This document shows positions 34,296 to 41,814 of a stretch of 64,000 nt of DNA, in pieces. This stretch comes from Anaerosolibacter sp. (lineage in GTDB: Bacteria > Bacillota > Clostridia > Peptostreptococcales > Thermotaleaceae), in the NCBI RefSeq assembly GCF_029240175.1, contig NZ_JARBTM010000016.1:62001-126000 (forward strand). Reading direction: 5' to 3'. Under the pieces are notes generated by a model that saw only the letters and a program-made list of their open reading frames with translations, was not told the DNA's origin and did not search any database. Position 1 is the first letter of the stretch. Each line of letters begins with the position of its first letter. The position numbers and the translations under genes were made by a program.

Positions 34296-35903
34296 CTATT
34301 TTTCCACGTATCTTGCGATACGATTCATCAATGATGCCATTTGTGCCCTAGTAATGGCTTCCTTCGGGCGGAAATTACCATCTGGATAACCGCTGAATAC
34401 ATTATTACCAGTCATCTGCATGATAGGTGCATAGGACCAGCTGCTATCAGCTACATCGGGAAACTTTTTTTCAAGGCTCGTTGATTCCTCTGGCTCAATG
34501 ATTACCTTGTTCAGCATGGCCGCCATCTGTTCCCTGGTTACCGGGGTATCAGGGGCGAATTTTCCATTGCCCACTCCTTGAATCAACCCATGCTGCTTCG
34601 CTGCTTCGATATCCTTCTTTGCCCAATGGTTATCAGGCACATCCTGAAAGCTTCTGATTCCTTCCACAGGCGCCAGTCCCATAACCCTTACCAAAGTGGA
34701 CGCTGCCTGGGCCCTCGTTAAAGAAGTGTTAGGTGAAAAGCTCGTGCTAGACATTCCTGTCATCCAGCCTTTATTTTCTACGGATAAAATATCCTCTTGG
34801 GCCCAATGGCCTTGAATATCTCCAAAATACTTTCCATTCAACCATAATCCATAATAATCCCAAGTGGTACCTAATTCATTGCCAAGACTCCAGCTGCCTG
34901 TGCCTTTTAATCCATACTTCTGTACCAATCGAAGTTTTGCCTTGATGGATGCCTCGTTCTCATACCAAACCGTGTAAGTACCCGGCGTTAATTCTTTACC
35001 AAAGGCATAGGCCTTCGGATCATTTGGACCTATAGTAACCCTCGCCATAGGAGATTGGGCTTTTTGATCGAAAGTCACTTGATGGCTATATTTACCAAGC
35101 AAACTATCTACCGCATTTAAGCTGATTCCATAACCCCCAAAGGATTCTCCATCCTTCCAATATCTCCCGTAAAAAGGAATACCCAGAACGATTTTCTCCT
35201 TGGGCACATGCTCTAAAGCATACTGTATGGATTTTTCCACAAAGCCTATGCTAGCCACTGGATTAATGGAACTCCCCGTATAGCTTTCATCGTAAGACAT
35301 TACCATCAAATAATCACTATGTTGGGCAAGGGCAGCATAATCATAGGATCCATGCCAACCCTTTTTCAATTTATTAGGGTTTGCCGCCACTGCAACTGAA
35401 ATAGACTTCTCAGCAGGGAGCTTATCTCTTAGATTCTTTACCAATGCCGTATAGTCATCTCGATCCTCTTCTGTGACATTTTCAATATCCACATTGATAC
35501 CATCTAAATCGTATTTCTCTATAGCCTTTACGAGATCTTCCACCAGCTTATCTTGATTCTTCAGAGCCAGTCTTCCTATCTCTCGATTCCAGTGGTTACT
35601 CAAAAAAGGAATGACTTTGACGCCCTTTTTGTGCATTTCCTTGATAAAAGCAGTATCTACTGCTCCTGTGATTTTAAGGCTTCCATCGACTGTAAGATCA
35701 AAATAACTGGGGGATACCTCTTGTAGTGTATTTTTTGTTTTCTCCACAAGGGATTTATACGTGCTAATATTTCCTCCATAAAGATAGGCCATATTCATTT
35801 TGCTTGCTTTTGCCTCCACAGGCACTGCCGCCATCATTGAAAATGTGATGATACATGCACTGCCCAGGGCGATGATCTTTCCAAGGGTGTTCTTTTGCTT
35901 CAT
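34296..35903 (-). CDS. Secreted GH18 glycosidase with three SLH domains
   Basis: The 535-residue protein has a signal peptide (about residues 1-30), a GH18 catalytic domain (about 34-355) and three SLH repeats (about 360-530). The GH18 active site is LDGINVDIENV, with the catalytic Glu as the last acid of the DxxDxDxE motif; SYD and YGRYW segments are also typical. It resembles YaaH/SleL-type N-acetylglucosaminidases and chitinase-like proteins that act on peptidoglycan. SLH domains should hold it to the cell wall. It could be a cortex-lytic or wall-remodelling enzyme. Confidence 0.92.
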   Translation of the reverse strand: MKQKNTLGKIIALGSACIITFSMMAAVPVEAKASKMNMAYLYGGNISTYKSLVEKTKNTLQEVSPSYFDLTVDGSLKITGAVDTAFIKEMHKKGVKVIPFLSNHWNREIGRLALKNQDKLVEDLVKAIEKYDLDGINVDIENVTEEDRDDYTALVKNLRDKLPAEKSISVAVAANPNKLKKGWHGSYDYAALAQHSDYLMVMSYDESYTGSSINPVASIGFVEKSIQYALEHVPKEKIVLGIPFYGRYWKDGESFGGYGISLNAVDSLLGKYSHQVTFDQKAQSPMARVTIGPNDPKAYAFGKELTPGTYTVWYENEASIKAKLRLVQKYGLKGTGSWSLGNELGTTWDYYGLWLNGKYFGDIQGHWAQEDILSVENKGWMTGMSSTSFSPNTSLTRAQAASTLVRVMGLAPVEGIRSFQDVPDNHWAKKDIEAAKQHGLIQGVGNGKFAPDTPVTREQMAAMLNKVIIEPEESTSLEKKFPDVADSSWSYAPIMQMTGNNVFSGYPDGNFRPKEAITRAQMASLMNRIARYVEK

Positions 35904-36008
35904 TTACATTCCTCCTGTATAAGCCTTCCTGTATATACCTTAATATACAGAGGGATATAAAAGCAATTCACAAATTATGTAAACCACCCGCAGGATCAAA
36001 AAAATAAA

Positions 36009-36049
36009 AGACCAAAAGACTTTAAAAAATTATAATGGGTCTTTCGGTC
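36009..36049 (-). terminator. Terminator of the DUF2500 gene
   Basis: On the minus strand, GACCGAAAGAC pairs with GTCTTTTGGTC across an AT-rich loop and is followed by TTTTATTTT. Confidence 0.75.
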
Positions 36050-36055
36050 CCTACA

Positions 36056-36433
36056 CTACCGTCTCTCAAAACCATGATATCGGGTGCCTTGGAACGTCAA
36101 CTTTCCATGATCCCCATCGGCAAGCAAGCCATATTCTTTGGTTGGTACATGAAGCTCCATGCGGTCGCCGCTTTCTACCTCAAAGGTTACATAGTAGCTT
36201 GTGCTACTGGAAGTAGACATATGATTGTTATGATTATGGGTATGCCTACTGGTATGGGCCCTTTTCGCAACGATTTTGGCGTCCACCGTCAATATGGGCT
36301 GTTTGTTGTTATAGCTCCATTCCTTGATCCCGCGGAAAATCGTGAACAGGATCATTCCAAATACAAAGATAAAAAATATCGGAACGATAATCGGTATGAT
36401 GGAAAACATATCAAATGGACCAGTATTATACAT
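36056..36433 (-). CDS. DUF2500 membrane-anchored protein
   Basis: The 125-residue protein has one N-terminal membrane helix (about residues 10-35) and a soluble domain of the DUF2500 family. Its pattern includes PILTVDAKIVAKR, a histidine-rich stretch (about 60-70, HTHNHNNH), YYVTFEVESGDRMELHVP and YGLLADGDHGKLTFQGTRY. The function of this domain is unknown. The gene is convergent with nothing and is transcribed alone. Confidence 0.83.
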   Translation of the reverse strand: MYNTGPFDMFSIIPIIVPIFFIFVFGMILFTIFRGIKEWSYNNKQPILTVDAKIVAKRAHTSRHTHNHNNHMSTSSSTSYYVTFEVESGDRMELHVPTKEYGLLADGDHGKLTFQGTRYHGFERR

Positions 36434-36616
36434 TTTTACGACCTCCCTTCTTCCAATATATTCGAATGACCGAATTGAATTTCCTTCATTGTTTTTAATT
36501 TTTCATATTTCCTTAATGTTCATAAATATTCCATTTTTGGGTTTTCATTCTATCCTAAGAAGTATATAATAGAAAAGTAGTGAAAAATTTCACATTTACA
36601 CATTGGAGGGAAAATC

Positions 36617-37975
36617 ATGTATAAAAAACTTACCACGCTACTCCTGACAGCGTTGCTCATCTTGGCGCTGCCACTATCGACCATGGCTGAAGGTGATACC
36701 CTGGCGATAAACCGCTTAGCCTTTCTTAAGGAAGTTCTCCAGATTACCCAGGTGGAGCTTCTTCAAGGTGCGTCCTCTACCTTTTCAGATATAACAAGCC
36801 CTGAGGACATTGCTTATACTGAAACTGCTTTTAAAAACGGTATTATGTCTGGCACCGAGAGCCTGTTCAAGCCACAAAATGCCATCACAAAGGAACAAGC
36901 AGTTATTGTGATGGTTCGCGCATTAGGTGGTCAAGGAAAAGTTAATAAATTGACTGCTGAAACCGTTCAGAATGCTCTTTCTTTTGCAGATAGCAATAGT
37001 ATTTCTTCTTGGGCAAAACCATATGTTGCCTTTGCTCTGTCTCAAGGGATCATTGAAAAGACTTCTGATATCTTCAATCCCCAGGCTCAGCTATCTCCAG
37101 ATGAAGCCGCAAGCATGTTGGAAAACTTAAAAGCTTTATATGCTTCCAGTTATACAAGAGAAGGATTGAGCGCATTTCAGATGCTAGACTCCGCCAGCAG
37201 CAAAATCAACAGTTTGTCTACCTACAAATATGGCGGTACCATGGATATGGAAGTAAACGCCAGTGTACCTGAACAAGGAAACCACAAGGTTAAAATGTCT
37301 ATGAAAATTGAAGGGGCTTTTGAGAAACCTCAAAAATCCTATGCTAAAACAACGCTAAATATGTTGGATACAGAAATTGCCACTGAACAGAGCACCGAGG
37401 TCTATACCGATGGTCAAAGCATGTTCTTGCGCATGCCAAATACAGATAAATGGACAAAGATGGATATCCAGCCGCTATTGAAGCAACTACAAAGCCTTAC
37501 AGGTAACATGGATATGACCAATGTAGGCCTTTCACAACAGCAAATGGAACTGTTTGGAATGTATGCAACCTATGATCCTGATACTATTGTAGATGAAAAG
37601 AATTATTATGTGATCGATATCACCGTAGATAAGAATGCTTTCAAAAAAATGCTTACAGAAATGATGAAAACCACATTTGACCTAATGCCTATGGAGCAAA
37701 GCAGTAACAGTGACACTACACCTGTCCCTAGCAAGGAAGAAATGACCCAAGTTATATACACCCTATTCGACAGCATGGACATCGAAGTCACCTATAAGTA
37801 TTTTATTGACCCTGAAACCAAACTCTTTAAAGACATGCAGATCTTTGAAACCATTACCATGAGTCAAGGACCAATCCATAATGTCACCACGGCCCAAGGA
37901 ACATTCCAATACTATGGGTTTGATGAAGCCGTGGTATTCCCTGTTATCACACCTGAAAATATCATTGCTCAATAA
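36617..37975 (+). CDS. Secreted SLH-domain protein with a lipoprotein-sensor-like C-terminal domain
   Basis: The 452-residue protein has a signal peptide (about 1-24, ending near MAEG), two degenerate SLH repeats (about 30-170: SDITSPEDIAYTETAFKNGI, then SSWAKPYVAFALSQGI), and a 280-residue C-terminal domain. The latter (from about residue 180) contains strands like YTDGQSMFLRMPNTDKWTKM typical of DUF6612 / LppX-like folds, which often bind hydrophobic ligands. GGAGGG lies 7 bases before the ATG, and a TATAAT -10 box is at 36565-36570. The protein is predicted to sit at the wall surface. Function is unknown. Confidence 0.75.
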   Translation: MYKKLTTLLLTALLILALPLSTMAEGDTLAINRLAFLKEVLQITQVELLQGASSTFSDITSPEDIAYTETAFKNGIMSGTESLFKPQNAITKEQAVIVMVRALGGQGKVNKLTAETVQNALSFADSNSISSWAKPYVAFALSQGIIEKTSDIFNPQAQLSPDEAASMLENLKALYASSYTREGLSAFQMLDSASSKINSLSTYKYGGTMDMEVNASVPEQGNHKVKMSMKIEGAFEKPQKSYAKTTLNMLDTEIATEQSTEVYTDGQSMFLRMPNTDKWTKMDIQPLLKQLQSLTGNMDMTNVGLSQQQMELFGMYATYDPDTIVDEKNYYVIDITVDKNAFKKMLTEMMKTTFDLMPMEQSSNSDTTPVPSKEEMTQVIYTLFDSMDIEVTYKYFIDPETKLFKDMQIFETITMSQGPIHNVTTAQGTFQYYGFDEAVVFPVITPENIIAQ

Positions 37976-37976
37976 T

Positions 37977-38009
37977 AAAAACTGGCTTCCCCGGAGGAAG
38001 CCAGTTTTT
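37977..38009. terminator. Bidirectional terminator at 37.98 kb
   Basis: The stem AAAACTGGCTTCC/GGAAGCCAGTTTT with a short loop lies between two convergent genes, directly against both stop codons. Confidence 0.88.
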
Positions 38010-38315
38010 CTACTGTCCGCTTCGATCTATCCTTTTTCTGTTTCTCATGGGAATGATATAGTCTATGATCACACCTGTGGCAATCCCCGATAAAAATCCT
38101 GCCATCAGCATGACACCGAGAATCACCCTAGCCAAGTCTTGAAAGCCTTCCGATGGCAGCGTCCGTGCCCCGTAGAAATTATAAACCGCAAAGATCAGTG
38201 CTGCCACCGTGGGAATATATTTGATATATTTGTTCTTAAAGAATCGATGCAGGAGATAAGTAACCAAAGAGAACATCCCTAAAATGATCAATATAATTCC
38301 AAGAAATCTAGGCAT
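38010..38315 (-). CDS. Small integral membrane protein, unknown function
   Basis: The 101-residue protein has three predicted membrane helices (about residues 4-22, 33-50 and 64-90) with positively charged loops (HRFFKNKYIKY and MRNRKRIDR). AGGAGG lies before the ATG (AACCTCCTTT on the other strand). It stands alone, convergent with the SLH gene. I recognise no characterised family. Confidence 0.68.
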   Translation of the reverse strand: MPRFLGIILIILGMFSLVTYLLHRFFKNKYIKYIPTVAALIFAVYNFYGARTLPSEGFQDLARVILGVMLMAGFLSGIATGVIIDYIIPMRNRKRIDRSGQ

Positions 38316-38497
38316 CCTTATTCAACCTCCTTTATATAAGTTACAGACTTATTATACCCATTATCGTCTATACAGTTAAGACGAAATATAGATAAAATAG
38401 TTTCATTATTTTTTCATTGAGAAAAAATGGAGGTTTTTAGTAAAATATTTCGAATATATATAGATATAGGTTTTCAATGCGTAGGATATGCACAAGT

Positions 38498-38520
38498 GTA
38501 GGGAACAGACATGCCTGTTC
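38498..38520. repeat. Single gtaggg palindrome module H
   Basis: GTAGGGAACAGACATGCCTGTTC is another copy of the modular palindrome, in the 5' region of a small membrane protein gene. Confidence 0.65.
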
Positions 38521-38561
38521 TGCATCTATATAGAAAAAATCACTGAATAGGGGTGAAGCGA

Positions 38562-38930
38562 ATGTCTCATAAAAAAGTCGAATACTATAATCGCAGGAAA
38601 GGTCCCGATGTTTGGGTAAAATTAGTGAACTGGCTGGGTATAACCGCCTGGGGCATCATGTTCTTTATCCTCTACATCACAGACCGGGCAAGACCGCCTA
38701 TGGAAACATTCTTTGACCGCCTTTTTAAGGTTCAAGTCCGTCAAACCTGGGACTTTGGCCTCCTACAGTATGCCCTTTATCTCATGATCACCCTTTGCGC
38801 TCTCTGTATCGTTGGGTTACTGATTAACGCCAAGCGACATCGTCGAAAAACCGATCGGTATAATATATCGTTGATTCTGATGATGGGTCTAGGAGTTTTC
38901 AGTATCGTCATGTACTTTGCGAATTTTTAA
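38562..38930 (+). CDS. Small membrane protein with basic N-terminus
   Basis: The 122-residue protein has three predicted membrane helices (about residues 20-42, 68-88 and 100-118). Its N-terminus is very basic (KKVEYYNRRKGPDVWVK). The start MSHKKVEYY at 38562 has AGGGGTG 6 bases upstream; a GTG at 38553 overlaps that site. It is convergent with the VOC gene through a shared terminator. I cannot assign a function. Confidence 0.68.
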   Translation: MSHKKVEYYNRRKGPDVWVKLVNWLGITAWGIMFFILYITDRARPPMETFFDRLFKVQVRQTWDFGLLQYALYLMITLCALCIVGLLINAKRHRRKTDRYNISLILMMGLGVFSIVMYFANF

Positions 38931-38962
38931 GAAGCGTCAAAAATATATTTTTGACGCTTCTT
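38929..38962. terminator. Bidirectional terminator between membrane-protein and VOC genes
   Basis: AAGAAGCGTCAAAAA pairs perfectly with TTTTTGACGCTTCTT, with a 4-base loop, between two convergent genes. Confidence 0.88.
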
Positions 38963-38974
38963 TGTTTATATTTG

Positions 38975-39349
38975 CTATTTTATTCGTTCCATGAGCTCGA
39001 TTCTCTCTCCATTAGGTCCCTGAATGAAAATAACCTTAAATTCCATGACTTCTATCACTGCATCCATTGTAAAGACAACATCCAATTCTCTTAATCGGGC
39101 AATTTCTTTTTCAATGTCATCCACAAAAAAAGCCATATGATCTACAGGGCCTACTGTGCGTGCCTCGTAGGCTTCTACCTTGGACTCTGTCAATTCGATT
39201 TCTGTGTCTCCAATCTTATAAAAAGCAAACTTCAGGCGTTCATGCTCAAAATCCCGAACGTGCTGCAAACCTAGTACCTCTCCATAAAATCTTTTAGATT
39301 CGTTAATATCCTTTACACGGACAGATACATGGGCTAAGCTTAAAAACAT
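38975..39349 (-). CDS. VOC-family protein (glyoxalase I-like)
   Basis: The 124-residue protein has two beta-alpha-beta-beta-beta modules of the vicinal oxygen chelate family. Expected metal ligands are His7 (SLAHVSVRV), a glutamate in TEIELTES, a histidine in GPVDHMAFF and a glutamate in ERIELMER. The layout and length match lactoylglutathione lyase or methylmalonyl-CoA epimerase-like proteins. Which reaction it catalyses cannot be told from sequence alone. It stands next to repeat island B, without other partners. Confidence 0.82.
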   Translation of the reverse strand: MFLSLAHVSVRVKDINESKRFYGEVLGLQHVRDFEHERLKFAFYKIGDTEIELTESKVEAYEARTVGPVDHMAFFVDDIEKEIARLRELDVVFTMDAVIEVMEFKVIFIQGPNGERIELMERIK

Positions 39350-39451
39350 ATGTATTCCCCTTTCTTTTTAAAGACTTTATTCTACTTTTTATCTTACTTC
39401 TTTTTGCTCTAAAATAAAAGGGTATAGGGATTATGGTGTGATAAATAAAGA

Positions 39452-39703
39452 ATGCGACACAAGGTCGAGATCAAGATTAAGCTAAAAATTCGTAGGGGTT
39501 GCATAGTATGCAACCCGATTTGGATCTAGTCTATTTTCCCGGGTCGCATACTATGCGACCCCTACCCAAAGAAGATAACAATATCCTTCACTACGTTCTG
39601 GATGATAGGTGAGTTGGGTTTTTGGGTCTGCGGGCGAACACTGTTCGCCCCTACCGCCATTACTCGATCTCAATCTTGATCTTGATCTATGCGACTATGT
39701 CGC
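39452..39703. repeat. Composite palindromic repeat island B
   Basis: In the 377-base gap between the VOC and M15 genes lies a mosaic: left tail GGTCGAGATCAAGATTAAG, GTAGGGGTTGCATAGTATGCAACCC (39491-39517), an inverted GGGTCGCATACTATGCGACCC then CTAC (39540-39565), a reversed TCATCCAGAACG-type module, GGGCGAACACTGTTCGCCC then CTAC (39631-39654), the tail CTCGATCTCAATCTTGATC, and a small end hairpin GCGACTATGTCGC (39691-39703). Confidence 0.8.
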
Positions 39704-39726
39704 TTCCCTAAAATGGGCCAAATGAT

Positions 39727-40665
39727 TTACTGCAACACCCTCTCAATGGCTTCTATATATGCTTTTATTCTATCATCTGTATAATCTACGCCATCATACC
39801 ATGGTTTCTGTAAGTTTGGCGACTCTGAGAAGTACTTCGCTTTTAGAATCAATTCGGGTCTATACTCGTAATGGAGAATATCAAAATGACTCCATTTTCC
39901 ACCCCATACGAAGCCATGGTTTTCAAAAATCTGTACCACCTCTCGAGGATACATATCCAAACGTTTTTGGCCTTCTTCCCTTGACACCCACTTCCAGTAA
40001 TCCCGATCATCCCGCTTTAAATCGACGGCTGTGCCGAAGGCATGGGGGCTCAGCTGGTTGGTTCCTGCAATGACACGGTAGTTATAGGTGCCATTCACCG
40101 GATATACAAAAGGATAGATGGACGGCTTTCTTTGTGCCAAAGCAGCAATTTCCTTCATGGCGCCTGCCAGAGCAGTGGATGCACCATTATTTTTGTTAAA
40201 TACAACGTTTTTCCCTCCTGCGGAGACAGACTTCAGATTTTCTTCTATCTGTTCCTTGGTTCCACCATACACTTCCTTTAACAAACCATAGACCCTAGCC
40301 CGCCCCGGATCAGTATTTTCATCCATCAGCTTCTGTATGTCCGTTAATGGATACTGCTGCTCCAGCATATCCTGCAAATCTGCATTGTTTAACTTTCCAT
40401 CAAAGCTTTTTGTTTTTTTATCATCATATACTATTCGTTTTCCTGATTTCATCACCACATATACCAAGCTGTCTTTTCCAACCTCCACACCTGTCATATC
40501 CTGAGGATATGCCATCATCAAACAAAGTAAATCCCTTTTCATCGTCACCTCATAGTCCTTTGTTTTCAGTTCTTCTCCTGCACGATTCTCTAAAGCCTGT
40601 CTTTCTATACACCCTCCTGTAAATAGCAAAGAAAGGAGGATAATTCCAACAATTAGCTTTTTCAT
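39727..40665 (-). CDS. M15-family peptidase, VanY-like lipoprotein
   Basis: The 312-residue protein starts with a lipoprotein signal (lipobox FTGGC, start MKKLIVGIILLSLL). The C-terminal domain (about residues 170-290) has the zinc-peptidase pattern of D-alanyl-D-alanine carboxypeptidases and endopeptidases: SPHAFGTAVDLKRDD with the ligand His and Asp, and WSHFDILHYEYRPE with the last His. It should trim peptidoglycan stem peptides outside the membrane. The N-terminal part (about 40-160) has no known family. The ATG at 40665 has GAAGG 5 bases upstream; an open frame to 40779 has no better start. Repeat islands flank it on both sides. Confidence 0.85.
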   Translation of the reverse strand: MKKLIVGIILLSLLFTGGCIERQALENRAGEELKTKDYEVTMKRDLLCLMMAYPQDMTGVEVGKDSLVYVVMKSGKRIVYDDKKTKSFDGKLNNADLQDMLEQQYPLTDIQKLMDENTDPGRARVYGLLKEVYGGTKEQIEENLKSVSAGGKNVVFNKNNGASTALAGAMKEIAALAQRKPSIYPFVYPVNGTYNYRVIAGTNQLSPHAFGTAVDLKRDDRDYWKWVSREEGQKRLDMYPREVVQIFENHGFVWGGKWSHFDILHYEYRPELILKAKYFSESPNLQKPWYDGVDYTDDRIKAYIEAIERVLQ

Positions 40666-40757
40666 ATGTCCTTCATCCCTTCTAAAACTTTGTCTCTCAT
40701 TAGTATTCTCTTTTTTCATCTTCTTACATCTGTAAATTGTTCTCAAAAATAAAAATT

Positions 40758-41001
40758 GCGACGTAGTCGCATAGATCAAGATCGAGATTGAGATTGAGAA
40801 AAATCCGTAGGGAACGCGCCCCCGTGCCGTTCCGCCATATTGTATCGTAATAATTCAAATGTTATTGCCATCCTACAAACGGAAGGCCACAGGGGGCCTT
40901 CCCTACAAGGGATGACAGATAAGTTAGATCTTGGGCCTTTAGGCCATTCGTGAATCTCCCCTACCGCCTTTACTCGATCTCAATCTTGATCTCGGCCTTT
41001 T
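40758..41001. repeat. Composite palindromic repeat island C
   Basis: This island has a left end hairpin GCGACGTAGTCGC (40758-40770), the tail ATAGATCAAGATCGAGATTG, GTAGGGAACGCGCCCCCGTG with CCGTTCC (40808-40830), a hairpin ACGGAAGGCCACAGGGGGCC with TTCCCTAC (about 40880-40910), a CATTCGTGAATCTCCCCTAC module (about 40945-40965), and the right tail CTCGATCTCAATCTTGATC. It mirrors island B across the M15 gene. Confidence 0.78.
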
Positions 41002-41043
41002 GATTCATCTAATAAACTGATATTTTCTTTATTATTCTTTATT

Positions 41044-41062
41044 AATAATGATTATCATTATC
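41044..41062 (+). promoter_or_regulatory. Fur box upstream of superoxide dismutase
   Basis: AATAATGATTATCATTATC matches 17 of 19 positions of the classical Fur consensus GATAATGATAATCATTATC. It lies 72 bases before the sodA start. Confidence 0.8.
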
Positions 41063-41133
41063 TTTATCGGGTAATTATGTCTTAGATCCATAAGAACGGT
41101 TTGATACAAACCTACAGGAAGGAGGAAATCATT

Positions 41134-41745
41134 ATGAAATATGAACTACCTAAACTGAAATACAGCTATGAGGCTTTAGAACCCCATATCGACGCAGCAA
41201 CCATGGAAATTCATCATTCACGACACCATGCAACCTATACAAATAATCTAAATGCTGCTTTAGAAGGTCATGAAAAACTGGCCAATATGGATATTGAAAC
41301 GTTGCTTCAATCCCTGGATCAAGTACCAGAAAATATTTATTGGGCTGTTCGAAACAATGGCGGCGGTTATTACAACCATTTACTCTTTTGGAACTTCATG
41401 AGTCCTCAAGGAGGCGGCACACCTAAAGGTCAGCTCGCCCTAGACATTCAAAACACCTTTGGCAGCTTTGAAAAGTTTAAAGAGCTTATTAACAAAGCTG
41501 CCGCAACGAGATTTGGCAGCGGCTGGGCTTGGCTCATCCTCAATAAGAATCATGAGCTTGAAGTAGTTTCCACAGCCAATCAAGACAGTCCTATTATGGA
41601 AGGCAACAAAATCTTGCTGGGCCTCGACGTTTGGGAACATGCCTATTATCTAAAATATCAAAACAAACGCCCTGATTATATCAATGCTTGGTGGAATGTA
41701 ATTGATTGGAACTATGTTGAAGAAAGATATAATACTTTTAGATAA
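41134..41745 (+). CDS. sodA: Superoxide dismutase (Mn/Fe family)
   Basis: The 203-residue protein converts superoxide to oxygen and peroxide. Metal ligands are His in [12 protein letters not shown], His in [10 protein letters not shown], and Asp and His in [12 protein letters not shown]. The NNGGGYYNH glycine and TANQDSP glutamine favour a manganese or cambialistic enzyme. The ATG at 41134 has AGGAGG 8 bases upstream; an open frame to 41101 lacks one. A near-consensus Fur box upstream suggests iron-responsive repression. No signal peptide, so it acts in the cytoplasm. Confidence 0.95.
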   Translation: MKYELPKLKYSYEALEPHIDAATMEIHHSRHHATYTNNLNAALEGHEKLANMDIETLLQSLDQVPENIYWAVRNNGGGYYNHLLFWNFMSPQGGGTPKGQLALDIQNTFGSFEKFKELINKAAATRFGSGWAWLILNKNHELEVVSTANQDSPIMEGNKILLGLDVWEHAYYLKYQNKRPDYINAWWNVIDWNYVEERYNTFR

Positions 41746-41758
41746 ATCTCCCCTTAAT

Positions 41759-41806
41759 AAATATAAGACCCGAAAAAAGGTTAACCTTTTTTCGGGTCTT
41801 ATATTT
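41759..41806. terminator. 48-bp perfect palindrome, bidirectional terminator
   Basis: The sequence is perfectly self-complementary, with core AAAAAAGGTTAACCTTTTTT and outer AAATATAAGACCCG/CGGGTCTTATATTT. It lies between convergent sodA and the FtsX-type gene. Confidence 0.85.
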
Positions 41807-41814
41807 ACTTATTT

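Noticed and set aside
39452-41001. Possible CRISPR array from repeated palindromes near 39.5-41 kb
   Set aside because: Repeats are not identical, not regularly spaced, have no unique spacers of equal length, and no cas gene is present.
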